DNA of 64,000 nucleotides from Acidobacteria bacterium Ga0077534. GTDB taxonomy: Bacteria > Acidobacteriota > Blastocatellia > Pyrinomonadales > Pyrinomonadaceae. This document shows positions 17,288-27,062 of this stretch, in pieces. Numbering within the stretch: the first letter of the stretch is position 1; each line of letters opens with the position of its first letter. Below the pieces are notes generated by a model. That model saw only the letters and a list, made by a program, of their open reading frames with translations, was not told the origin of the DNA and did no database searches. The position numbers and the translations under genes are program-made. The stretch lies in NCBI GenBank assembly GCA_001464455.1, contig LNEI01000002.1, positions 1 through 64,000 of the forward strand, in the 5' to 3' direction.

Positions 17288-18307
17288 TTACTTCTCCAGT
17301 TCCCGAGGCGAACGCGGCGGTTTCGGCAGCTGAGCTGCCGTCTCTTCACCGGTTGCTGCAAATACTTCCTTGAAAGCTCCTACGCTCGCGAGTACGCCTG
17401 ATGTTTCCATCGGCATAAATATTACTTTTGAATTTTGAGTCCGAGCCATGTCACGCATGGAATCGACGTAACGCTGCGTTATCAAATATTGAGCCGTCTG
17501 CTTGCGGTCGCCGATGGCGCTAGCTATCTGTGCGATCGCCTGAGCCTCAGCAGTAGCATTTACCAGGCGAGCTTGCGACGCTCCTTCAGCGTCTAGAATT
17601 GCCGATTGCTTGTTACCCTCGGATCGCGTAACTGCAGCCTGCTTCTCACCTTCCGCTCGGGTGATCGCGGCTTGCTTATCACCTTCGGCTTGCAGGATGA
17701 GAGCACGGCGGTTTCGCTCGGCTGTCATCTGTTTTTCCATCGTGATGCGGACATCTTCCGGTGGATTGATATTTTTGACGTCAACGCGAGTAACTTTTAC
17801 GCCCCATTTGTCGGTCGCTTCGTCGAGGATGATGCGGAGTTTCGCGTTGATCTGATCACGGTTCGACAGTGTATGGTCGAGGTCCATTTCGCCCATGACC
17901 GAACGCATACCAGTGATAGTAAGCTGAACGAGAGCACCCACCAGATCGGCAACCTCATAAACTGCCTTGGTTGGATCAGTTATCTGCCAATAAACCACCG
18001 AGTCGACGTTTATCGTAACGTTATCGCGGGTAATGACCGGCTGCGGCGGCATATCGATGTACTGCTCACGCAAATCGATAGACGTCGTTCCCGGACGAAC
18101 GCTGGACCAATAGACCGCGCGCGGCGATTCGAAGAACGGAACGATTATGTTCAGGCCGCTTGCTGCGACGCGATGAAAACGCCCGAGCCGCTCGATCAGC
18201 AGGACACTCGACTGTGGAACGATCTTGATCGTCTTCCAGGCGACCACCAAAAGGGCGACACCCAAAAACGCCAGGAAAATTGCACCGAGACCAAATAATT
18301 CAGGCAT
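17288..18307 (-). CDS. Slipin / stomatin-like SPFH (band 7) membrane protein
   Basis: 339 residues from the ATG at 18307, selected because GGAGG sits just upstream and the membrane segment follows directly (MPELFGLGAIFLAFLGVALLV). An upstream in-frame start adds 21 weak residues. The SPFH domain runs from about 30 to 200 (VLLIERLGRFHRV...TMEKQMTAERNRRA). A coiled-coil region contains three near-identical repeats of (A/S)EG(D/E/N)KQ(A/S)A. It forms membrane microdomain scaffolds. No NfeD protease partner is adjacent, which such slipins often have. It is divergent from ilvA. Confidence 0.9.
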   Translation of the reverse strand: MPELFGLGAIFLAFLGVALLVVAWKTIKIVPQSSVLLIERLGRFHRVAASGLNIIVPFFESPRAVYWSSVRPGTTSIDLREQYIDMPPQPVITRDNVTINVDSVVYWQITDPTKAVYEVADLVGALVQLTITGMRSVMGEMDLDHTLSNRDQINAKLRIILDEATDKWGVKVTRVDVKNINPPEDVRITMEKQMTAERNRRALILQAEGDKQAAITRAEGEKQAAVTRSEGNKQSAILDAEGASQARLVNATAEAQAIAQIASAIGDRKQTAQYLITQRYVDSMRDMARTQNSKVIFMPMETSGVLASVGAFKEVFAATGEETAAQLPKPPRSPRELEK

Positions 18308-18423
18308 AGAGACCTCCGTTAATAGACTCAAATATACCATATTTGCAGACATTTCGCTGGTTTGGGACAAATGCTCCGGTCATTCGCACTTTTCCCTTTT
18401 AATCCTATATAATTCGGCACATT

Positions 18424-19656
18424 ATGGGCGTAAAACTTTCCGACATTCAGGACGCAAGGCGAATTCTTAGCGGCGTCGCGATACCCACGCCGACTCTTTT
18501 TGACGATCGCTTATCGCGTGAGATAGGGGCGAAGGCACACCTTAAGGCTGAGTGCCTGCAGCGAAGCGGTTCGTTCAAGATACGCGGGGCATATAACCGT
18601 ATCTCACGGCTGACCGACGAGGAAAAAAGGCGTGGCGTCGTTGCTGCATCCGCGGGTAATCACGCCCAAGGCGTTGCTCTCGCTGCGACCTTAAACGGCA
18701 TCAAGTCCACGATCGTTCTACCGACAACCGCTCCGCTGACCAAAATAACGGCTACCAAGAACTTTGGCGGCGATGTTGTTCTGTTTGGCTCGACTTTCGA
18801 CGAGGCGGTTGAACATTCTCGGGAATTGCAGGAAAAGCACGGTTATACGTATGTTCACGCCTTCGACGACGACCTCGTAATCGCCGGACAAGGTACGATC
18901 GGACTTGAGATCATCGAGGCTTTGCCTGAAATATCGGTCGTCGTGATTCCCATCGGCGGTGGCGGACTGATCTCGGGTATTGCGACTGCGATAAAGACTT
19001 TGAAACCCGGCGTTCGGATAATTGGGGTTCAGGCAGAAAACGTAGCTTGGGTGAATCCTAGTCTAAAGGCTGGAAAGCCGGTGTACGCCCAACCGGGCCA
19101 AACGATCGCCGACGGTATCGCGGTCAAGAGCCCGGGGGCTTTGACTTTTCCTATCATTCAGGAACTGGTCGAGGAGGTCGTCGAAGTTAGCGAGGAGGAG
19201 ATCGCGAGGGCGATATTTTTTTGCGTCCAGAATAACCGACTTGTTGTCGAAGGTGCCGGAGCCGCGGGGTTGGCTGCGTTGCTTGCTAAAAAGATCAAGG
19301 TCAAGAGTGATGACACGGCATGTGCTGTGCTTTGCGGCGGAAATATTGACGCGAATTTGCTCGCTCGGGTTTTGGAGCAAGTGCTGGTTCGGCAGGGCCG
19401 TTACATCATGCTGAAGCTTCTGGTCCTGGATCGCCCGGGTATGCTCGCAACGCTTTTGCAGAATGTTGCCGAATCAGGCGCGAATGTGATCGAGGTATTT
19501 CATCGCCGTGCAATGTGGTTAGCACCGCTCGGGCGCGTCGGTATTCAGATGCTGCTGGAGGTCCGGGATGAGCATCACGCAAAGGATGTACTCAAACACA
19601 TGCAGGATGCTGGCTATCAGGTTGAGCGCGAAGGCCAGGGTGATTGGGAAGAGTGA
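18424..19656 (+). CDS. ilvA: Threonine ammonia-lyase with C-terminal ACT domain
   Basis: 410 residues, a fold-type II PLP enzyme converting threonine to 2-oxobutanoate. The PLP lysine is Lys52 in SGSFKIRGAYN, and the phosphate-binding loop is PIGGGGLISG. A single ACT-like domain occupies about 325-405 (YIMLKLLVLDRPGMLATLL). The length and one ACT domain resemble short IlvA/TdcB forms, so it could serve isoleucine synthesis or catabolism; no ilv or tdc genes are adjacent. The start is the ATG 54 bp from the slipin ORF limit. It is monocistronic, with a separate promoter for the next gene. Confidence 0.92.
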   Translation: MGVKLSDIQDARRILSGVAIPTPTLFDDRLSREIGAKAHLKAECLQRSGSFKIRGAYNRISRLTDEEKRRGVVAASAGNHAQGVALAATLNGIKSTIVLPTTAPLTKITATKNFGGDVVLFGSTFDEAVEHSRELQEKHGYTYVHAFDDDLVIAGQGTIGLEIIEALPEISVVVIPIGGGGLISGIATAIKTLKPGVRIIGVQAENVAWVNPSLKAGKPVYAQPGQTIADGIAVKSPGALTFPIIQELVEEVVEVSEEEIARAIFFCVQNNRLVVEGAGAAGLAALLAKKIKVKSDDTACAVLCGGNIDANLLARVLEQVLVRQGRYIMLKLLVLDRPGMLATLLQNVAESGANVIEVFHRRAMWLAPLGRVGIQMLLEVRDEHHAKDVLKHMQDAGYQVEREGQGDWEE

Positions 19657-19676
19657 TCTACCTAACAAATAAATCT

Positions 19677-19705
19677 TTGCCCGTATGCTAAAGTTTTGTT
19701 ATATT
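19677..19705 (+). promoter_or_regulatory. Probable promoter of the YtxH/DUF948 pair
   Basis: TTGCCC at 19677-19682 and TATATT at 19700-19705 have a 17-base spacer. GGAGG follows 6 bases before the ATG at 19761, leaving a short leader of about 50 bases. Confidence 0.6.
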
Positions 19706-19760
19706 TAACCCATCGGGAAAATTACACTAAAACGCGCTAGTTGATGCGTCGGAGGTATTT

Positions 19761-20198
19761 ATGAGACACGAATATGACAGAGAAGAAGCAAGTGCGGCAA
19801 CGAAGTTGACGTATTTGATCGTCGGCGGTGGTATCGGAGCGATCTTGGCTCTGCTTTTTGCCCCGAAATCGGGCGTTGAACTCCGCGGTGACATTGCTGA
19901 CGTTACCAGAAAGGGTATCGAAAAGAGCAAGGAAACGGCTGCTCAGCTGCAGGAACGAGCTGAGGAATATTACGAGGTTTCGCGCGAAAAAGCTCAGGAG
20001 TTTTATCAAACGGCCGCTGAAAAGGCTGCAGAGTTAGGTGAAAAGGCTAAAACTGCCGCTGCTCAGACCGCTAACCCCTTTAGCGCCGCGATAGAGGCAG
20101 GGAAAGATGCCTATACTGCTGAGAAGCGTAAGAACGAAGCAAAGTCCATCACCGAAGGGCGAGCAAGCTATCCTGTCGACACAGACAAGCAGTCCTAA
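19761..20198 (+). CDS. YtxH-like membrane protein with long helix
   Basis: 145 residues. One membrane segment at about 18-36 (YLIVGGGIGAILALLFAPKSG) matches the YtxH/GvpP signature with its trailing APKSG. Then comes a long Lys/Glu/Ala-rich amphipathic helix with KEKA-type heptads. It is a typical envelope-stress or general-stress companion; molecular role unknown. A strong GGAGG precedes it. Nine bases separate it from the DUF948-like gene, a pairing (YtxH plus DUF948) seen in many bacteria. Confidence 0.8.
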   Translation: MRHEYDREEASAATKLTYLIVGGGIGAILALLFAPKSGVELRGDIADVTRKGIEKSKETAAQLQERAEEYYEVSREKAQEFYQTAAEKAAELGEKAKTAAAQTANPFSAAIEAGKDAYTAEKRKNEAKSITEGRASYPVDTDKQS

Positions 20199-20207
20199 GA
20201 AAGATCT

Positions 20208-20747
20208 ATGAATCCAAATGAACCCCAATTTTGGATGATGATCTCTTCGATCGTTATCGCCATTACGTTCATCGTGATGGCGATATCGCTCATCGCGATC
20301 GCTTTTACCGTTCGGCGTGTTGTCCAGACGGTCAAAAATCTCGAAGAAAAGGTCGAACCTCTTCTCGCGAAGGTTGACGCGATCGGGGTGCAGGGAAAGG
20401 AGATATCGGTTCACTTTACCGAAGTTTCTAACAATCTTTCGATCGCGACGAAATACCTTGCCGAGTCGACGGAACTTGTTAAAGACGAGGTGGCAGAACT
20501 TCGTCAGATCGTTGGTCATACAGCACTCACCGCTCGCGACAAAGTAGACATGGTCAGCCGTACGATCGATCGCACGCATGATCAGGTCACCACGACGACG
20601 GAATTTGTCAATCAGAAGATCGTTGTTCCGGCTCGTGAGATCGCGGCGATAATGGCCGGGGTCAAAAAAGGCTTAGAAGTCCTTTTCGCCCCGGCACCCA
20701 AGCAGATCGATCGCGTTTATGTCGACGACGAGATGTTTATCGGCTAG
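20208..20747 (+). CDS. DUF948-like membrane protein
   Basis: 179 residues. An N-terminal membrane segment (about 8-34, MMISSIVIAITFIVMAISLI) is followed by an uninterrupted helical domain (VVQTVKNLEEKVEPLLAKVD..., then repeated V-x-x-x-T-x-x-V patterns), as in YtxG/DUF948 proteins. It is cotranscribed with the YtxH-like gene. Its last four bases overlap the end of the convergent M15-like gene. Confidence 0.7.
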   Translation: MNPNEPQFWMMISSIVIAITFIVMAISLIAIAFTVRRVVQTVKNLEEKVEPLLAKVDAIGVQGKEISVHFTEVSNNLSIATKYLAESTELVKDEVAELRQIVGHTALTARDKVDMVSRTIDRTHDQVTTTTEFVNQKIVVPAREIAAIMAGVKKGLEVLFAPAPKQIDRVYVDDEMFIG

Positions 20748-21604
20748 ATATTCGGGACCCAGAAACTGCGACCGGAATTTACAACTTCTTTAAGGCCGAG
20801 CTTCGCAAGTTCGGTCTTTTTCACGCCCAGAAACGTAAAGTGAGGCAGATCCGACAGCACCGTCTGATACCATCCGTGTTCGGCAAGGATAGCTCGAACC
20901 TTAGAGTTCTCAAATTCTTTGACGTCGAGTGCAAGCATTGAAATATGCTGCGAGGTTCCTGGAGGAGCGACCGAATAGATGATCGACTTATTGAGGGTTT
21001 TCGCAAACCAGATCTCGTCTCTCTCGAGACGCAGGATCTCAGGGACCTGCTGGTATGGAGATAGCGAACGGATCCGATTTGCCTCAGCTTGGGTGATACG
21101 GCCTTTTCCTACCCAGTGGGCCAGTCCCGGATTTACCCGGCTTGCCCATAACCCCACTGTTTGATTGTAGCCACGTTTGGCACTGTCCGCACCGCGAGGC
21201 CCAATCGAAAGTCCGGCCTTTTCAGCGTCCGCGATGGCTTCCTTTAAGGCGTTCATCGCAGGCGTTTGCAACTCGATCCGCAGTCCACCTATAACTGCAG
21301 TTGACCGTTCCAAAGAGTCTTGAAATGCGACAACATCTGCTTCGTCCCGGAAGACAACCTTTTTAGGCGGGATCGCACCGCCGCGAGCGAGAAACACCGC
21401 ACCGTATTCACGCAGCAGCAAGCGCCCCGCATCATCTACCGGATCTTCGAAGCCCTTAGGTAGATTCTTGTGAAAATCCCCACTCAAGGGTGTTTCCATA
21501 ACCGTCTCAGGAGCCTGCTTTGCAGCCACATTATTTGAATTCGCCCCGATCTCCAAGCAACCAATGCCGGCCAGGGCTATGCTAAAGATAAATAGTACTT
21601 TCAT
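20744..21604 (-). CDS. D,D-carboxypeptidase-like exported protein (peptidase M15-like)
   Basis: 286 residues. A hydrophobic N-terminus ends at IGC, so it is possibly a lipoprotein. The C-terminal part carries the pattern expected of a zinc D-Ala-D-Ala carboxypeptidase: KRGYNQTVGLWASR, then GTSQHISMLALDV (His and Asp ligands) and DLPHFTFLG (His ligand). The catalytic Glu before the last His is not obvious: the usual EPWH is replaced by LPH. Activity is therefore uncertain. It is last in the minus-strand hut operon, overlapping the iron-permease-like gene by 4 bp. Confidence 0.6.
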   Translation of the reverse strand: MKVLFIFSIALAGIGCLEIGANSNNVAAKQAPETVMETPLSGDFHKNLPKGFEDPVDDAGRLLLREYGAVFLARGGAIPPKKVVFRDEADVVAFQDSLERSTAVIGGLRIELQTPAMNALKEAIADAEKAGLSIGPRGADSAKRGYNQTVGLWASRVNPGLAHWVGKGRITQAEANRIRSLSPYQQVPEILRLERDEIWFAKTLNKSIIYSVAPPGTSQHISMLALDVKEFENSKVRAILAEHGWYQTVLSDLPHFTFLGVKKTELAKLGLKEVVNSGRSFWVPNI

Positions 21605-22008
21605 TTCGAATTATGACTCTTCCTTTTTGTAAGGTGAAGTTGAGCGTGTTCCGCGAGGTCCAGATATTCCTGACGAATCCTGTCTAGCTCGGCTTCGTCC
21701 ATTTCTTCGAGATTCAACAGGTCGTTTCGGGCGAACCGGGATGAGCGTATGAGCTCATCGAGTTTGATCTGAAGCGCCTCTGTATCGCGATTTTGTGTGT
21801 TTTGGATCAGAAATACCATCAAAACTGTCACGATCGTAGTACCGCTATTGATCACAAGCTGCCATGTATTGCTAAACCCAAAATATGGCCCGGTAATCGC
21901 CCAAGTGACGATAACCGACACTGCTATGATAAAGGCCGCTGGTCTCCCGGTAACGGTCGATGCCCAGCGGGCGAAACGTGAGAAAAGCGACACTTTGGTA
22001 ATGTTCAT
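21601..22008 (-). CDS. Low-affinity iron permease family small membrane protein
   Basis: 135 residues with two membrane segments (about 22-44 and 50-70: FIIAVSVIVTWAITGP and TWQLVINSGTTIVTVLMVFLIQ). The phrase QNTQNRDTEALQIKLDELI then begins a cytoplasmic helical tail. This is the signature of PF04120-type proteins, called low-affinity iron permeases by distant fungal homology; transport is not demonstrated in bacteria. It overlaps hutH and the M15-like gene by four bases on either side, so it is translated in the hut operon. Confidence 0.85.
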   Translation of the reverse strand: MNITKVSLFSRFARWASTVTGRPAAFIIAVSVIVTWAITGPYFGFSNTWQLVINSGTTIVTVLMVFLIQNTQNRDTEALQIKLDELIRSSRFARNDLLNLEEMDEAELDRIRQEYLDLAEHAQLHLTKRKSHNSK

Positions 22009-23555
22009 ACTCCTCGCAGTTCCCCAAAGACGAAATCAGCCACCAGTCTTGATGCAGCATCAATATGCGGCTTCATTAACTCATCCTGTTCGATGAAGGG
22101 AATGCGATTTCGGATCGCCATGTATATCGGAGCGGTTCCTGCACCAAGCCGTTTGTCACTGCCCAGTACCCGACGCCGAAAATCCACCCCCTGCGCCGCG
22201 CAGAAGAGCTCCAAAGCCAAAACGGTTTCAAAATTGACACCAACCTGCCGCAACTTAAGAGCGGCCGTCAATCCCATTGAAACATGATCCTCAACATTTG
22301 CCGACGAAGGGATCGTATCGACCGACGCGGGATGGGCGAGCACTTTATTCTCGGTACAAAGCGCGGCAGCGGTATACTGGACGATCATAAATCCGGAGTT
22401 CAGGCCGCCATTCTCGGTGAGGAATGCGGGGAGAACATGAGCGTTGGACGCTTCGTCGGTCAGCCTCATGATGCGTCTTTCTGAGATATTGCTTAGTTCG
22501 GCCAGCGCGATCGTCAAATAGTCGAACGCGAGTGCAAGCGGCTCACCGTGGAAGTTGCCACCGCTAAGAACCTCGATCTGACCTGTATCGTCATTTATAA
22601 AGATCAAAGGGTTATCTGTAACCGAATTCAGCTCCAGCTTGATCAACCATTCGGCATACGCGACGGCATCACGACACGCTCCGTGAACCTGCGGCATACA
22701 TCGCAGCGTGTACGCGTCCTGCACATTTGAGGGATCGAAGTCTCGGACAAATTCGCTGCCTTCGAGAATATTTCGAAGGTTTCGTGCCGTGTCCATCTGG
22801 CGCGGATGCGGCCGTAGGGCATGAATCCGTTCATCGAACGCGAGAACGGTGCCGTGGAGAGCTTCAAGACTAAGTGAGCCGGCAATGTCCGCGAGATCTG
22901 AAAGTTTCTTCGCCTTCCAAGTTTCGAGCAGGCCGATCGCGGTCATGACCGTCGTGCCGTTGGTCAATGCTAGACCTTCCTTTGCTGCGAGCGTTACCGG
23001 AGCAAGCCCAGCACGCTTTAGTGCCTCTCCACCAGAAACTATCTCCCCGCCGTATCCCGCTTCGCCCTCACCGATCAGTACGCATGCAAAATGCGCCAGA
23101 GGAGCAAGATCGCCGCTCGCCCCAAGGCTTCCTTTTTCAGGGATTATCGGATGGATACCTTGATTGAGACAATCAAGTATCAACTGAAGCGTTTCCAGGC
23201 GAATACCTGAAAATCCACGAGCGAGCGTATTAGCCCGGATGAGCATGATCGCCCGCACCGTGGGCGTATCAAAAGGATTACCTACACCAACAGAGTGGCT
23301 CAGAACAATATTTCGCTGAAGCCTCTCCACTTCTTCGCGACTGATGATCTTGTCCTTGAAAGCCCCAAAACCGGTGGTGATCCCATACGCAACCTCGCCG
23401 CGATCAAGCAACGTCTGCACCGCCGCGGCCGCGCGATTAACCGCGTCCTTCGCCGTGTCAGCAAGCGCGACTTGCGGTTCGCCGGGCCTTCCGTAAGCTA
23501 CGGCAATAACTTGTTCAAATGTAAGGCTTTCGCCGTCGAGGATGATCTCGTTCAT
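22005..23555 (-). CDS. hutH: Histidine ammonia-lyase
   Basis: 516 residues from the ATG at 23555 (MNEIILDGESLTFEQV), the usual family start. An upstream ATG at 23594 would overlap hutI by 29 bases and add a non-conserved stretch. It converts histidine to urocanate. The Ala-Ser-Gly that cyclises to the MIO cofactor lies in GSLGASGDLAPLAH. Other conserved parts are YGITTGFGAF, QDAYTLRCMPQVHGA and SGGNFHGEPLALA. It is downstream of hutI by 10 bp. The final codons overlap the small membrane protein gene. Confidence 0.97.
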   Translation of the reverse strand: MNEIILDGESLTFEQVIAVAYGRPGEPQVALADTAKDAVNRAAAAVQTLLDRGEVAYGITTGFGAFKDKIISREEVERLQRNIVLSHSVGVGNPFDTPTVRAIMLIRANTLARGFSGIRLETLQLILDCLNQGIHPIIPEKGSLGASGDLAPLAHFACVLIGEGEAGYGGEIVSGGEALKRAGLAPVTLAAKEGLALTNGTTVMTAIGLLETWKAKKLSDLADIAGSLSLEALHGTVLAFDERIHALRPHPRQMDTARNLRNILEGSEFVRDFDPSNVQDAYTLRCMPQVHGACRDAVAYAEWLIKLELNSVTDNPLIFINDDTGQIEVLSGGNFHGEPLALAFDYLTIALAELSNISERRIMRLTDEASNAHVLPAFLTENGGLNSGFMIVQYTAAALCTENKVLAHPASVDTIPSSANVEDHVSMGLTAALKLRQVGVNFETVLALELFCAAQGVDFRRRVLGSDKRLGAGTAPIYMAIRNRIPFIEQDELMKPHIDAASRLVADFVFGELRGV

Positions 23556-23565
23556 CAGAATTACT

Positions 23566-24837
23566 TTATACCGCTTCGCCGGCTTTGATAACATTGGCGG
23601 TCATGTTTCCGCCGAATTCATAAGCGAGAGCCCGATAGTCGCTGGCCTTCATAACAACAATATCCGCTTGTTTCCCCACCTCGATCGAACCATGCGTTTC
23701 ACCAAGCCCGATCGCAAAAGCCGCATTAACTGTCGCTGCATTCAACGCTTCACTCGGCAGCAGTTTCTGGTATCTGCACGAGATCGCCATCGCCATCGGT
23801 TGGGACGGGCAGGGAGCGGAGCCGGGGTTGTAGTCGGTCGAGAGTGCGATCGCACAGCCGTTGTCGATCATCTTCCTGGCATTCGCAAACTGCGTCTTTC
23901 CCGCGTTGAAATTTTCGGTCGGAATCACGATCCCGACGGTGTTGCTATTCGCAAGCAGCTCGATCTCAGCGTCAGATATTGCGTCCAGATGGTCGATGGA
24001 TGCTGCATTCATTTCCATAGCGAGCCTCGAACCGCCAAGGTTTGTGAATTGATCAACGTGTGCCTTTATTCCAAAGCCGATCTCGCTTGCAGTCTCAAAA
24101 ATGCGACGCGTTTGAGCGACGTCGTAGGCATTCTTTTCGGTGAAAACATCAATGAAAAACGGTCGGTTTTTCGATGAGAAGTGGGACTCTTCGTACCATT
24201 TCCACGCCCATCGCAGCATTTCCTCGCAAATTAAGCCGACGTAACCGTCGGCGTTGCCTTTGAATTCAGGTGGAACCGCATGGGCGGCGAGAAATGTGGG
24301 TACAATGTCGATCGGATGCCGTTTATCAAGGACCTCGATCACCGCCAGCATCTTCAGTTCAGTTTCCGTGTCGAGCCCATACCCGGTTTTTATCTCACAA
24401 GTGGTAGTTCCACACGCCAGCATTTTATCGAGGCGTTTTAGCGATTGTTCGACGAGCATTTCGATGCTCGCCTCGCGGGTATGTCGAACTGTAGAGATTA
24501 TGCCGCCACCGCTGGCGAGGATGTCGAGGTAGTCCGCGCCTTTGATCTTCAGTTCAAATTCATTTAAACGGTCGCCCGCATAAACGATATGTGTGTGCGG
24601 ATCGACCAAGCCGGGGCAAACGACCCTGCCCTCAGCGTCGAGAACTTCGTCCGCTGTAAACTTCGCACGGATCGCGCTCGATGTGCCAACCGCCACGAAC
24701 TTGCCATCGGCGATGGCAACCCCGCCGTCGTCAATAATGCCAACATCCTGCATGGCGGCACCACGCTTAACTCGGCCGCCAGATACGCAAGTGACGAGCT
24801 GCCCGGCGTTGTGGATGATCATATCGACGCGCTGCAT
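23566..24837 (-). CDS. hutI: Imidazolonepropionase
   Basis: 423 residues, an amidohydrolase-fold metalloenzyme that opens imidazolone propionate to formiminoglutamate (third step of histidine breakdown). Metal ligands are in GLVDPHTHIVYAG, with further family motifs IKGADYLDILASGGGI, CEIKTGYGLD, FLAAHAVPPE, KAHVDQF and LSTDYNPGS. It abuts the YciI-like gene with no intervening base and precedes hutH. Confidence 0.97.
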   Translation of the reverse strand: MQRVDMIIHNAGQLVTCVSGGRVKRGAAMQDVGIIDDGGVAIADGKFVAVGTSSAIRAKFTADEVLDAEGRVVCPGLVDPHTHIVYAGDRLNEFELKIKGADYLDILASGGGIISTVRHTREASIEMLVEQSLKRLDKMLACGTTTCEIKTGYGLDTETELKMLAVIEVLDKRHPIDIVPTFLAAHAVPPEFKGNADGYVGLICEEMLRWAWKWYEESHFSSKNRPFFIDVFTEKNAYDVAQTRRIFETASEIGFGIKAHVDQFTNLGGSRLAMEMNAASIDHLDAISDAEIELLANSNTVGIVIPTENFNAGKTQFANARKMIDNGCAIALSTDYNPGSAPCPSQPMAMAISCRYQKLLPSEALNAATVNAAFAIGLGETHGSIEVGKQADIVVMKASDYRALAYEFGGNMTANVIKAGEAV

Positions 24838-25323
24838 CTATGGATTGGTCTTTGCGATCTTCTTGTGTATTTCGGGCGTTGCCATCAGCGAGGCTGAGCC
24901 AAACCACGGCACGTACTCGACGACAAAGATACCGGCTTTGACAGCGGGATCGGTTTCGGCAAGTTTCTTTGCTTCTTCTACAGTTGGGACGGCTAGAATG
25001 AAGAGACCGCGAAATGCTTTGTCGTTTTGTCCGAAAGGCCCCGCGACAGCAAGTTTGCCATCGGCAGCAAGCCGGCCCATGTTATCAAAATGCCCCTTGA
25101 ATGCCGCCGTTCGTGCATCACCTTTGACAGTTGCATCGTTTGGCCCGGTCTTAAGGATCGCGAGAACGTAATTTCGCATCCCCATTTCGTTGGCACCAAG
25201 CTTCTTGGCCAGTTCCGCGTCATAGCCGCCATTTACGGCTTTTTCGGGCGTCTGAGCTGTCGCAAACGCGACCGTAAACATCATGAGAATGAGTAGTACG
25301 ATGAAAGTTTTTGTTGTCTTCAT
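24838..25323 (-). CDS. Exported YciI-like protein, first gene of the hut minus-strand operon
   Basis: 161 residues. A signal peptide (MKTTKTFIVLL...FATAQ) is followed by a YciI-type ferredoxin-like domain: YVLAILKTGPND, FKGHFDNMGRLAADGKLAVAGPF, then FRGLFILAVPTVEEAKKLAETDPAVKAGIF. YciI proteins have a conserved His/Asp pair of unknown function; here HFDNM supplies the His. Most are cytoplasmic, so an exported form fused into the hut operon is unusual. Its stop codon directly precedes the hutI ATG. Confidence 0.8.
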   Translation of the reverse strand: MKTTKTFIVLLILMMFTVAFATAQTPEKAVNGGYDAELAKKLGANEMGMRNYVLAILKTGPNDATVKGDARTAAFKGHFDNMGRLAADGKLAVAGPFGQNDKAFRGLFILAVPTVEEAKKLAETDPAVKAGIFVVEYVPWFGSASLMATPEIHKKIAKTNP

Positions 25324-25408
25324 GGTGAAATTTCCTCTGATGGGTTCCGCAAAATGTTATCACGTTTTTCGGCGAAAGGAATTGACGCTATCATAATCTC
25401 AAACACTT

Positions 25409-27058
25409 ATGAGCAGAGTCATCAAAGCACCGACCGGAACAGAACTTTCCTGCAAGAACTGGCTGATCGAAGCCGCGTATCGAATGATACAGAACAATCT
25501 TGATCCCGAGGTGGCCTTCGACCCGGACAATTTGATCGTCTATGGCGGACGCGGAAAGGTGGCGAGAAATTGGGAATCGTTTGATGCGATCCTAAAAAGT
25601 TTGCGTGAGCTAAATGAGGACGAAACGCTGATGATCCAGTCGGGTAAGCCGGTCGGCGTCTTCAAAAGCCACACTGACGCTCCACGCGTCTTGCTTGCGA
25701 ACTCAAACATCGTCCCTCATTGGGCAACGCAGGAACAGTTTGACCAGTACGAACGCGACGGCCTGATGATGTATGGGCAAATGACTGCGGGTTCGTGGAT
25801 ATACATCGGTACGCAGGGCATCTTGCAGGGAACTTACGAGACATTCGGATCACTTGCCCGACAGCATGGCTGGGGTTCGCTGGCAGGGAAGTTTGTCCTA
25901 ACCGCAGGTCTCGGCGAAATGGGCGGTGCGCAGGCTCAGGCGATCACTTTCAACGGTGGTGTCGGGCTGCTCGTCGATGTCGACCCGTGGAGGATCGAGC
26001 GGCGCTTGCAACTGAAACAGGTCGATGTCGCGGCGACGGATTTAGATGATGCTTTAAGTCTTGTCAGTGAAAGTGTTGCAAACAAAGAGGCTAAGTCGAT
26101 CGCACTCTGCGGTAATGCGGCGGAGGTTCTGTGGCAATTGCTTGAACGCGGTGTCATTCCAGACGTTGTAACGGATCAAACTTCGGCTCACGATGTGCTG
26201 ATGGGCTATATCCCTGTCGGCTACGATGTCGAACAGGCTGGCGAATTCCGCAAGTCCGATCAACCCGCCTACGAACAAGCCGCGATGGACAGTATGGCAA
26301 AGCATGTCGAGGCGATGCTCGAATTCCAGAAACGAGGAGCCATTGTTTTCGACTACGGCAATAATCTCCGCCAAAGAGCTAAAGACAACGGCGTAGGGAA
26401 CGCCTTCGACTATCCCGGCTTCGTTCCCGCCTACATTCGCCCGCTCTTTTGCGAGGGCAAGGGCCCGTTCCGCTGGGTCGCTCTTTCGGGCGACAAAGAG
26501 GACATTTACAAGACCGACGAGGCGATCATGAACCTCTTCCCCGAAGACGACCATCTCGCCAAATGGCTGACGATGGCTCAGGAAAAGGTTGAATTCCAGG
26601 GCCTGCCCGCACGCATCTGCTGGCTTGGCTACGGTGCGAGAGCCAAAGCAGGCCTCAAACTAAACGAAATGGTCGCCTCCGGTGAGCTAAAAGCCCCGAT
26701 CGTCATCGGCCGCGACCACCTCGACTGCGGCAGCGTCGCCTCGCCCAACCGCGAGACCGAATCCATGAAAGACGGCTCCGACGCCATCGCCGACTGGGTC
26801 TACCTCAACGCCATGATCAACGTCGCGGGCGGAGCCACGTGGGTCTCACTCCATCACGGCGGCGGCGTCGGCATCGGCTATTCGCTCCACGCCGGCCAGG
26901 TCATCGTCGCCGACGGCACTCCCGAAGCCGCTAAGCGGATCGAGAGAGTCTTGACAACCGATCCGGGAATGGGCGTCATCCGACATGTCGATGCCGGGTA
27001 TGATGAAGCAGTTAAATTTGCTGACAATAACGACATAGAGATTCCTATGAGAGGCTGA
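25409..27058 (+). CDS. hutU: Urocanate hydratase
   Basis: 549 residues. It converts urocanate to imidazolone propionate using tightly bound NAD+. Highly conserved runs include [71 protein letters not shown]-like [21 protein letters not shown] and [19 protein letters not shown]. It is divergent from the YciI-hutI-hutH operon, so the hut promoters share 25324-25408. Confidence 0.98.
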   Translation: MSRVIKAPTGTELSCKNWLIEAAYRMIQNNLDPEVAFDPDNLIVYGGRGKVARNWESFDAILKSLRELNEDETLMIQSGKPVGVFKSHTDAPRVLLANSNIVPHWATQEQFDQYERDGLMMYGQMTAGSWIYIGTQGILQGTYETFGSLARQHGWGSLAGKFVLTAGLGEMGGAQAQAITFNGGVGLLVDVDPWRIERRLQLKQVDVAATDLDDALSLVSESVANKEAKSIALCGNAAEVLWQLLERGVIPDVVTDQTSAHDVLMGYIPVGYDVEQAGEFRKSDQPAYEQAAMDSMAKHVEAMLEFQKRGAIVFDYGNNLRQRAKDNGVGNAFDYPGFVPAYIRPLFCEGKGPFRWVALSGDKEDIYKTDEAIMNLFPEDDHLAKWLTMAQEKVEFQGLPARICWLGYGARAKAGLKLNEMVASGELKAPIVIGRDHLDCGSVASPNRETESMKDGSDAIADWVYLNAMINVAGGATWVSLHHGGGVGIGYSLHAGQVIVADGTPEAAKRIERVLTTDPGMGVIRHVDAGYDEAVKFADNNDIEIPMRG

Positions 27059-27062
27059 TGTA

